64,000 nucleotides of DNA from Phytophthora sp. 'mugwort' (lineage: Eukaryota; Oomycota; Peronosporomycetes; Peronosporales; Peronosporaceae). The DNA lies in contig JAUCEF010000005.1 in assembly GCA_033558025.1 (NCBI GenBank), forward strand, positions 3,658,001 to 3,722,000, in the 5' to 3' direction. The notes beneath the pieces were generated by a model. It was given only the letters and a program-made list of their open reading frames with translations. It was not told where the DNA came from and ran no database searches. The translations under genes and the position numbers were made by a program. Below are positions 55,617-64,000 of the stretch, one piece after another. Each line of letters begins with the position of its first letter. Position 1 is the first letter of the stretch.

Positions 55617-57554
55617 CTAGAACGTATCCGCTTCAACTAGCCCAGCAAAGAACGCTGGAAGTTCGTCCGGCATCAAGAACGTCTTTGTCCTCGTAGCTCG
55701 TGTTTGGACCTCCACGAGGCCTTCCTTCGAGAAACGCTTGCCCACGACGACACGGTACGGGTACCCAATAAGCTCTGACTCGGCCAACTTGGAGCCTGGG
55801 CTTTCTCGCCAGCGGTCGTCAAGCAGTACGTCGTCTTTCACCAGGCCGACCACCTTTCCAGAAGCAAGCTTACCAGCAATATCCCATGCTGCCTGGGATA
55901 CGGGATCGTCCTGCTTCTTTCCGCCAATGGACATAACGAGAACCTTGTACGGTGCAATCTCCGTGGGCCACACGATACCGTAGTCATCGTGCGAGGCCTC
56001 AACTGCAGCAGCAACCAGTCGGCTAACACCGAGACCGTAGCAACCCATTTCTAACGGGTGCTTGTTGTTCATTCCATCCGTGTACATTGCACCAAATGGC
56101 TTCGAGTATTTCTGTCCGAGGTAGAAAACGTGACCAACCTCGATGCCGCGCTTGTCCTCGAGCACCGCAGCGGCACCGCCGCTGCAGCGCGGGCAATAGT
56201 CACCAGCTCGTGCCAAACGGAAGTGTCCCCAAGCAAGACGAGTGTGCTCTTGTTGCTTCGACAGTGACTCGACAGCGGCGCAAAGAGCCTTCACGGCTGG
56301 AGAAGCGTGATCGCCTTGCTTCAGAGAATCATCCAGGAGCAAATGCAGCTCCGACGCCGGGTCGCGTTTCGCAAGCAGCTCTACGATCGTCGTTTTGTTC
56401 TGGATCACGTCACCTTCATCGCCACCAATGAACGGTTTGGCTGCCAATTCATTCACCTCGCGATCCTGTCGCGCAAAGCACAAGGCCATACGCGGCAGTG
56501 TGTTTTCCTCGTCATTGTCCTCCTCAGCAGCATCAGGATTGGCAGCTTTTTCCTGCTCGTGAACGAACTTGACCGAGAACCCCTGCAACCCTGCAATCTC
56601 CTCAAGCTCCATCAAAGTCTGCCACACCTGTTCATCACCAGAATGAACCTGTTTCTCGAGCAGCGCAATGGTGGTGCCAAGAGCAGCCGAAACTTCATCA
56701 CTCTGTTCGGTCGACGCTCCACTCGAATCCGGCAAAATTCCTTCCGCTTTCTCCACATTAGCCGCGTAGTCGCACTCCGATGACGAGCAGGATAGAATCG
56801 CGTCTTCACCGATGTCCGCGAGCACGTGGAACTCGTGCGACAGATTACCGCCAATATTACCAGAGTCCGCCTCCACGCGCTTGACTGGCAACTTAAGTCT
56901 CGAACTCAAGATCTCATTGTACGCTGCACTGACGTCCCGGTACGTCTGCAACGCACCGTCGTACGACGCATCGAATGAGTACATGTCCTTCATCACAAAC
57001 TCTCTCGCTCGCAGCAGGCCAAATCTCGGACGGATTTCGTCACGGAATTTGAGGCCGATCTGGTATAGCCTCAGGGACGAGTTTGCAGCCGCCGCCGTGT
57101 TGTAATGGGCGGCCACGAGGCTCGTTATGCTCTCCTCGTGCGTAGGGCCCAGCACCAGCAGATCTTCGCGTCGGTCTTCGAGCGTCATGAGCTCCGGGCC
57201 TCGACTCTGCCAGCGACCAGACTGCTTCCACAGCTCATTAGGCGTCAGCACCGTCAGGTCCACGCGGTTTCCGCCGATCTTGTGCATCTCATCGTCAATG
57301 AGCGCCTCCAGTTTGGCCACCACGCGGTGGCCCAGCGGCAGCAGCGCGAAGAGTCCGTGGCCACCTTTGCGCACGAAACCAGCGCGCACCAACAGCTGGT
57401 GACTGGGCACCGCAGCGTCCGACGGTGCCTGCTTCTCCGTGGGGGCCCACAACACGGACCGCAAGGCGCACGGGGAAGCACAGACCGACTGCGACGTCGA
57501 GAGGCGCCGCCCAGCGGACGCCAACGAGCTGCGGCGCGCGCGAACCGCCCACAT
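55617..57554 (-). CDS. PARS2: organellar (bacterial-type) prolyl-tRNA synthetase
   Basis: Single exon, 645 aa from MWAVRARRSSLASAGRRLST, a mitochondrial-type presequence. The open frame extends further 5' but without conserved residues. Class II motifs: RAREFVMKDMYSF as motif 2 (about residue 185) and GCYGLGVSRLVAAAVEAS as motif 3 (about 503). TPTHEES-like LGPTHEESITSLVAAHYNTA and the bacterial-type insertion between motifs 2 and 3 are present, and a C-terminal anticodon-binding domain follows (IAPYKVLVMSIGGKK). It charges tRNA-Pro in mitochondria. Confidence 0.93.
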   Translation of the reverse strand: MWAVRARRSSLASAGRRLSTSQSVCASPCALRSVLWAPTEKQAPSDAAVPSHQLLVRAGFVRKGGHGLFALLPLGHRVVAKLEALIDDEMHKIGGNRVDLTVLTPNELWKQSGRWQSRGPELMTLEDRREDLLVLGPTHEESITSLVAAHYNTAAAANSSLRLYQIGLKFRDEIRPRFGLLRAREFVMKDMYSFDASYDGALQTYRDVSAAYNEILSSRLKLPVKRVEADSGNIGGNLSHEFHVLADIGEDAILSCSSSECDYAANVEKAEGILPDSSGASTEQSDEVSAALGTTIALLEKQVHSGDEQVWQTLMELEEIAGLQGFSVKFVHEQEKAANPDAAEEDNDEENTLPRMALCFARQDREVNELAAKPFIGGDEGDVIQNKTTIVELLAKRDPASELHLLLDDSLKQGDHASPAVKALCAAVESLSKQQEHTRLAWGHFRLARAGDYCPRCSGGAAAVLEDKRGIEVGHVFYLGQKYSKPFGAMYTDGMNNKHPLEMGCYGLGVSRLVAAAVEASHDDYGIVWPTEIAPYKVLVMSIGGKKQDDPVSQAAWDIAGKLASGKVVGLVKDDVLLDDRWRESPGSKLAESELIGYPYRVVVGKRFSKEGLVEVQTRATRTKTFLMPDELPAFFAGLVEADTF

Positions 57555-58099
57555 TTTTTGACCAGCAATGTGCAGTGCAGCAGCTTGGTGCGGTGTGGCA
57601 CACACGACATAGTAAGATCGCAATACCTTTACTTTTAGACTGCAAGTTGTTGCGGGGTTTTCCATGGCTTGTTCAACTAACACCACGCGATGGCAAAGGA
57701 AATTTAAAGCCCTTCCGTTGAGGTACTTGTCCTTCATACGGCATGCTTCTATTGCAACAGCAGACACTTCTCTTCAACGATCAAAAATTATCAGTTCAAC
57801 CTGAAGCCCTGGGGCAGAGAGGTTAGCGGCTTTGAGTGACAATCTCTATCAACGGAATACATGTACAAGCGAAAAATTTCTGGTTGAGATTCTTGACATG
57901 ATTGTGTCGTGGTCACAGATTCGATGACTACATCGCTGTTGTGGGTGCCTCTGGCCCGTCACAAACGCTGCATTAATACACCTCGCATCTACTGAAAGCG
58001 ATCACATTACAGTAGGCTCAAATATTTTGAGTTGCATTGCTGTACATGTACATAATATCAGTCAGCCTACCGGCCAATTGGTACACAAATAATATTGCG
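57555..58099. other. intergenic region
   Basis: Promoter of the ProRS gene and unassigned sequence. No gene or RNA recognised. Confidence 0.5.
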
Positions 58100-58408
58100 A
58101 TGAGATTTGCGAGTTTCCTCCCACGCGGTGTTTCTTCATCGCTGGGCGTCGCCCTCGCGTTCCGACCCCGCATCGTAGCACCGTCTATTAGCAACGCACG
58201 CAGCGTAGCGTCGAGTTCCTCGTCAAGCACGGCATGGACGCGACAGCGCGCGGTTTCGAAACGTTTCAGCCGACGGGCTCATTGCGCCACCGGGTTCATC
58301 ACTGCCGCCAAACGACACATATCCGAGTGCTCCACAAACGCCCAAGGCTCGCACGCATGCTGGGAGGCAGCAGCAAGTCCAACGCATGGAGAAAGGCTGG
58401 ATATTTGA
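58100..58408 (+). CDS. uncharacterised small ORF with presequence-like start
   Basis: 102 codons starting MRFASFLPRGVSSSLGVALA, rich in Arg, Ser and Ala and free of acidic residues early on, as in mitochondrial presequences. No family is recognised, and an overlapping frame from 58234 is also open. It may be a small or partial gene or chance. Confidence 0.25.
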   Translation: MRFASFLPRGVSSSLGVALAFRPRIVAPSISNARSVASSSSSSTAWTRQRAVSKRFSRRAHCATGFITAAKRHISECSTNAQGSHACWEAAASPTHGERLDI

Positions 58409-58553
58409 CCCGCGGTCCATAATACTCGACGCGCTGCTGCATTCAAGTCCAAGTATATCGCCTTTCTCCGTCCCAAAATAAAATATGTATTGTTCGTCAA
58501 GGTAAACTGATAAGAAAAATAGAGGAAGCCAACTTTATTTTAGTACACAAAAG

Positions 58554-58569
58554 GTCATTCACATTCCGC
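58554..58569 (+). promoter_or_regulatory. possible initiator element (TCATTCACATTCC)
   Basis: GTCATTCACATTCCGC resembles the oomycete Inr plus a degenerate FPR. It lies about 14-29 bp upstream of the RasGEF ATG, which would leave a very short 5' UTR. Confidence 0.45.
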
Positions 58570-58582
58570 ACTCGGCACGCTC

Positions 58583-61500
58583 ATGGCTTCAGGCTGGCGC
58601 CACAGAAGCAAGAGCTCCAAGACCGCGCTCAACCCGTGGGGTCCTCCATCACCGCCGCCTTTGCTGGACGAACTCGCACCCAAGGTCAGCAAGCGCTCGC
58701 GCTTCTCGCGCCGCGTCAAGAGCCAAGCTCAGCAGCAGCATGTGGAGCTGGAAGTCGACGCGCTAGCCGAGCAGCACGACCGTGACAAGCGCCGCAGCCT
58801 CTTGGCTTCCGTGTTCGGGGAACGCTCGCTGTCGCGCACGTCGCGCTCCTCGTCGGATGTGACGGAGCCGCCGCAGACGCTCGTACAACGAGAGAAAGCC
58901 TTTCGACTCGTGCGTCACGGCTCCGACCCGCTCCTGAACGACTCCTTTTATGCTACCCAAGTGCAGGTGGGTAACTTCGTCAAGATGGGCTGGCTCACTA
59001 AGCAGGGGCACATGTGGAAAAGCTGGAAGACGCGCTTCTTCGTGCTCTTCTCCGACGGCACGTTCGCCTACTACAAGAACAAAGGCAGGAAGAAGATTAA
59101 GGGCTGCATGCAGCTCAACGATGGCGTGGTGTCCGTGCAACACGTGGACATCCGAGTAGCTCAGAAGGCTTACGTATTTCAGATTGAGAAAGGGTTCTAC
59201 AAGTTGCTGTGCTACTGTTGCAGCCAGTTTGAAGCGGAGCTTTGGGTGACTGCGTTGCGGTCGGTGAGGAGGGTAGCGCCACCGTGCTATGAGATGGATC
59301 TCACTGCTGCAGAGGAGAAGGCAGGGTCTAATGCGGTCACAAGACACTTGAACAAAATCTTCATCACGGACAAAGAGGTGGCCAAAAGCTTGTTGGAGTT
59401 CAAGGAGTACGAACAGGACCACTCGTACGCGGCGATACACAATTTTATCGTGGAAGTAGATGACGCGATCATCGATCGTCACCATTTGGAGTTCTATCAG
59501 GACCCGGAGATTGAACTATTACCGGGTAATGAACTGGTGCGGCTTATTCGTCGACACGTCGAGGACCGCGTGTTTATTCCATTGTATGCGGAAGCTTATG
59601 CGAGCTTAGAGACTGACAAGGTGAAATCGAGGCGCAGCAACTTGGAGCAGAACATTAAGGTGCTAAAGCAGAAAGGGCAGGCAGATTTCGGCGTCTCGAA
59701 GGATCTATCGGTTTGCGATTGGAAGCAAGCCATCAGTGTGATCAATATGCTCGATTGCGTCTCGCTCCCGACGCACAAGTTTGAAGTCATTTTATCAGCT
59801 GGAAAAGCCATCACGGAGGCGATAGCTCAGTACAATGGCGAGCTCTTCGAGGTAACAGACGAGGCTCTGACGGCGGTTTTCCGGTATGTGGTTACGATGT
59901 CATCGCTGCGTGACCTGCCGATTCTTCGGGTGCTGTTAAAGTATGGATATCAGCATCACCCAGCATGTCAGAACAAAGCAAACATTGTGACAGCTTTTCT
60001 CGATGCAATCAAATGGGTCGAGTGCTTTGAGACCGGCGACGAGAGTTTCCAGTTTGACTCCATGGCGCTCGCAGGATCTCGTGTCTCAGTATCCATTTCG
60101 ACAAATGACGTGGGTATTCAGTTCACGACGGATGGAAATGGCCGAGGAGCCATTGTGTACAATGTACGGAAGCTGTCGCAAGCAGCATTGAGCGCTGCCA
60201 TCGTACCTGGTCTGTCTTTAATTGCGATTAACCACGAGCCCGTGATTGGAATGCCATTCGACAAGATCATTCGGCGCGTTCGGACTGCAGCATTGCCGAA
60301 GCAACTCACCTTCATGACGGAGTTTTACTACTATCAACTGCTGTCACTGGACTCAGAGATGTTCCGATATTTGATGTGCATTGCAGCTCGTCGCGGAGAC
60401 TTGGATTCGGCTGGATGGTTACGATCATCGACCATGGAACTGAATGCACTCTGCTCGTGGGAAAAGTCTCGAGGAAAGCAGGTTTTCGGCTTCATTCCTG
60501 TATCCAGCAAAGCATCGCCGCTTCATGCAGCTGTGCACAACGGACAACTTGGAATGGTCAACTATTTGATCATGAAGGGTGCAGATGCCAATCTGTGCAA
60601 TTATAAAGGAAGACGACCGCTGCATGTCGTGAAGCAGTCGATCGATATGGCGCTGATTATTCAGAGTCTGATTGATGCAGGGGCTGAAATCGATGCAACG
60701 GAGAAGCATGGACTTACTCCGTTAATGTTCATGTGCTCTAGGGCTTCACTTGAAGGTTCAGCGACGTTACTAGCTCTTGGAGCAGATATTCACCGTGTTG
60801 CTTGGTCAAATGGGTTCTCAGCTCTGGAGTTCGCAGTCAAGAGTGAGCGTACAGAGCTTGTGGAGCTTTGCCTTTCGAAGGGTGCGAATCCGAATGCGCC
60901 CACGTTGGACGGAAACACCAGTCTGCACTTTGCAGCCGCCTTAGCTCACGCTGATATCATTCTCCGGCTACTGCAGAGCGGTGCAAACCCCAACGTTCAG
61001 AACCGGTATGGGCAGACTCCATCGACAGTCTTGCTTGCGTCAGCTCCTGGTGGAAATGGCGATGCCCGAATCTTGTGCTTGGAGATTTTGACGTGCGCTG
61101 GCTGCCGCCTAGACAAACGAGATCTATTTGGTCGTCAGGCATCTCATCTGGCAAATATCTCGCGAGATTCTCACGTGGTCGGATTATTGCGAAAACTGGG
61201 GTCACTCACTCGGGGAGGCAACGGTGTTGATGTTGACATCTTCGGCTGTTCTTCTATTGATTACACCCACCGTATCGAGGCGAACCAAGATGCAGGATAT
61301 CTGGGGTCGAAAATGCCCAACAACTCGTGGAAGATCGCGGACAAAGATGACCGCGCTTCGAGATCTGCACGTTCGGGATCTATTGAGGATTTGATTCGCG
61401 AACTGGTTTCTGGAATGGAAATAGATTTAGTCGACGTGGTGGCTTTTGTGCTGTTCCTGGACAGCTTTTCAAGCCTGAACGAAGTGGTGGATCGACTAAG

Positions 61501-63316
61501 CGAACACGTCCGGAATGGGGTCAAAAGTGAGTATGCGCTGAATTTGACGAATGCTTTCGGGGTATGAATATCTTGTGGAGAAGGCACTGATTTTGTCGTT
61601 TACGTGTTTCTCTAGGCCACGGACTTATCCGTCTCTTCATTATGATAGTGCTGTTCAGGCAGTCCGAAACGAAGGAAGCTGAGGATCTGCGAGCTCGCTT
61701 TTACAGCCTCATCAGTCACAATATCGACGTCTCGACAGATAAGCTAGTACCATTGATTGAAGAGTACACATCTCTTTACAGAGAATACTTCTCTCTGCGC
61801 GGAGCTGGAAATTACGCGGTGAACTACGAAACGATCCCTGGGATGATGACCAAGACCTACGGTTTAGACTCTGGCTTCGAACCTGTATCGAACGAGCCGT
61901 TCCCAATGCATTTGCACCGGTACAAAATGATAGTCGGCCGGCTTGACTGTCTCGGAGATAAGTGGCTGATTTGATTGGCGTCTGTTTTTCAGGTATATCG
62001 ACGCAGAGCAGTGGGCAGAGCAGTGCACCCTTTTGACGCACGCAGTGTTCTGCAAGATTCCAGGTTAGTGCATGTATTCATGTACATGTACAAGTATTGT
62101 GAAGATAGAGGGGGAACTAACCCTTTTAGTGCGTGTTCACCTGTACTGTAGTCCAAGATTTTATTTCGACAGGCTCGAAAATGAAGCATTCTGTTGAGTT
62201 TACCAGCATCAAACGGTGGTTCCAACACGTACGTGAAAATGTCATAGATCCTTGCAGGCTGCGGTCATATTTACTAACAGGCGTGCTCCTATCGTGCTTT
62301 TTTAGATCTCTGCGTACGTGATCAACGCTGTTCTTGTCCAAAATACCCCAGAAGAACGTGCAGAGGTGATTTCGTTTTACCTCAACGTAAGACTGATGTT
62401 GAACGACTACGTTTGGTGCGCAGTGTGCTAATCGAGTGTATTACGATCAGGCCGCGGATTATTGTATGTCATTACACAACCACGATACGCTGGCTTCAAT
62501 TTTATACGCACTCCAATCAACTGCTGTGCAGCGGCTTCGAAGGACAATCGATTGTGTAAGCTTGCTGATGTATGTTGATATTGATGCATAGTTTTGTTTC
62601 TAACCTCGTCATGTGTGTCCTTTGTGTACTGTAGCTAAATGTGGATGCGAAGAAAAAGATGAACGAGATGCAATTACTTTCAGACAAGGGATGTCGTGAA
62701 ATGAACCGACTGATGCGCAAGACGGCTAATCCAAGTATGCCTTACATCGGACTTTACCTTCAGGTGAGCGTTTGTTCGTAATTTTCGTGATAAAAGTTGC
62801 TAACTTTGTAATTGTGTGATAGGGTTTCGTCGGATTGAACGAGTTGCCTGCGATTGTCAAAGGCGGCCTGGTCAATGCGAGTCGGCTTCGAAAAATGGGC
62901 GAATTGTCAATGGAAATCTTGCATCGACAGTCTGTTGCTTACACTCTTCAGAATGACAAGGATGTGGACGTAAGTAACAGATCGCAACTCCCTCCTGCTA
63001 TAATACTCAGATCCAATTTCTGACTTGTGTATCTTCCGTTATGCAGAAACTATTGCACATCTCGCTGCCGTACTCCTCTGAGGAAAGTCGTTATGCTCGT
63101 TCATTGGAACTGGAACCGCGCGAAGCGGACGCGACGCCTTTGAGCGATCGTGGCTCGTGTGTTGTGATCGACGATGATCTCGACCTTGAAAGTGAAGTGC
63201 GTGAGTCAATTGGTGCTGATGGGACCTTCGGGTTCCGCCAGTGGATTCGAAAGCAGCAGGTAGTGCACCGGAACCGCTCGCGGTCATCGGTGCTTGCTTT
63301 GTACGAGTGGGTGTAG
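58583..63316 (+). CDS. PH-VPS9-PDZ-ankyrin-RasGEF multidomain exchange factor
   Basis: Nine exons: 58583-61526, 61616-61919, 61993-62063, 62152-62228, 62306-62386, 62451-62555, 62635-62763, 62823-62969 and 63047-63316 (1375 aa, phases closing). Basic N-terminus; PH domain (about 131-231; MGWLTKQGHMWKSWKTRFFV); VPS9-like domain (about 290-470; VSLPTHKFEVILSAGKAI and DEALTAVFRYVVTMSSLRDL); PDZ-like domain (about 500-580; GRGAIVYNVRKL, PGLSLIAINHEPVIG); ankyrin repeats (about 640-880); RasGEF N region (about 950-1080); CDC25-type RasGEF (about 1090-1290; EQWAEQCTLLTHAVFCKIP, ASILYALQSTAVQRLRR, MPYIGLYLQGF). It could activate both Rab5-type and Ras-type GTPases. The VPS9 and PDZ calls are weaker than PH, ankyrin and RasGEF. 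Confidence 0.88.
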
Positions 63317-63400
63317 CTGTATATTGTGATGCGAGCCCGGCAACATCGCTTTATCTATTTGTTGTGGGATTCGCCCAACATTTAACATATATTCGCGTAG

Positions 63401-64000
63401 TTAGTTCTCAGAGATGTATTTCTCGATGTCCTCCATTGATACCATGGTATCAAGGTCAAGCGATGACCTCTGCGGCTTACTATTCGTTGTCTGGCTATCG
63501 TCAAAAGGGTTATGCTGGAAACGAAACTTTGGCTTCTGTGCAGGCGATGGCGGGTCGTTCGTGGTCAGATCCTCCATCTGTTGCAGGATTTGATCCCCCT
63601 TTTCCCCAAGCATGTAGTCATCCCTACAGGTAGCCAAGATATTTTTTGAATCATTTCCCTGTGCAAGTAGTTCCGCTTTGCCTCAATCTTGAACTTACGG
63701 ACGGCGGTTTAGTTGAATGTCGTCGCTCGCTACGGAAATAATGTTATCCGACTCGGTCTGTTCCAATAACCACCAAAAGGTGAGTTCTATGATGTGCATG
63801 TGTCGACACATCGTAATAAATCAAAATTGTATGGTTCCCCAGCTCACCTCTTTCTCCAGAGGCTCGGCGAACAGGTCGTGCAGCTCTCGACGCCTTTGAG
63901 GAGCCTTCATCTTGCTCTCCTTGGTGCTATTTTGCTTCCAATAGTGGATCTTCATCACGATATCCCTGCTCAAGGAGTCCAGTGTCAGGGCGAACTGAGA
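63401..64000 (-). CDS. unidentified protein, 3' part
   Basis: Three visible exons on the minus strand: 64000-63848 (open at the window edge), 63757-63699 and 63623-63401. All have GT-AG signals and matching phases, giving 144 visible codons plus stop. The visible part is charged: DSLSRDIVMKIHYWKQNSTK, RRRELHDLFAEPLEKE, then DDYMLGEKGDQILQQMEDL and the end MVSMEDIEKYISEN. No family is recognised. It converges with the RasGEF gene, 84 bp between stops. Confidence 0.7.

Noticed and set aside
58018..58500. Minus-strand small frames opposite 58100-58408
   Set aside because: No conserved character and no better than the plus frame; evidence is insufficient to call a gene on the minus strand.
1..64000. 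CRISPR array, bacterial operon or viral segment
   Set aside because: No regularly spaced repeats, Shine-Dalgarno-led gene strings or viral gene sets; genes are spliced and eukaryotic.

Overview
The window looks like genomic DNA of an oomycete, most likely a Phytophthora-type peronosporalean. The reasons are short GT-AG introns in intact eukaryotic genes, a CTCATTCCGCATTTTGC-type oomycete core promoter, a beta-1,3-glucan synthase fused to a SKN1/KRE6-type GH16 domain, an axonemal dynein assembly factor (fits zoospore flagella), and Copia, Gypsy, ISXO2/Merlin-like and Harbinger-like element remains. Species cannot be fixed from the sequence alone.

Layout. 1-4.2 kb: two minus-strand genes, the 5' part of a DNAAF5/HEATR2-like gene and a six-exon TypA/BipA GTPase with a mitochondrial-type presequence. 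4.5-22.5 kb: a gene-free, repeat-rich block. It holds a complete but mutationally broken Copia element (4565-9690, 5-bp target duplication TCGAC), a truncated Gypsy element (about 10.75-14.29 kb), an ISXO2/Merlin-type transposase relic, a Myb/SANT-like repeat relic, and a Harbinger-like DDE relic beside diverged direct repeats. 22.6-30.6 kb: one intronless 2651-codon GH16-GT48 glucan synthase gene. 30.9-64 kb: a compact gene island with PH-RasGAP, SERBP1/HABP4-like RNA-binding protein, MORN-repeat protein, an SGNH-like probable pseudoenzyme, FoP/CHTOP-like protein, CDC27/APC3, ankyrin-2OG-Fe(II) oxygenase, ankyrin-TRP-type channel, DDX11/CHL1 helicase, INTS9, organellar prolyl-tRNA synthetase, a PH-VPS9-PDZ-ankyrin-RasGEF protein and the 3' part of an unidentified gene.

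The genes are not an operon or one pathway. Shared themes are cell-wall synthesis (GH16-GT48), Ras/Rab signalling (a RasGAP and a RasGEF/VPS9 protein about 24 kb apart), RNA handling (SERBP1-like, FoP-like, INTS9), cell cycle and chromatid cohesion (CDC27, DDX11) and organellar translation (TypA, ProRS). Genes in the island are very tightly packed: the oxygenase and channel stop codons are 2 bp apart and converge. Exon structures were derived by hand from splice signals, reading phase and family conservation; in each multi-exon model the total length closes in frame.
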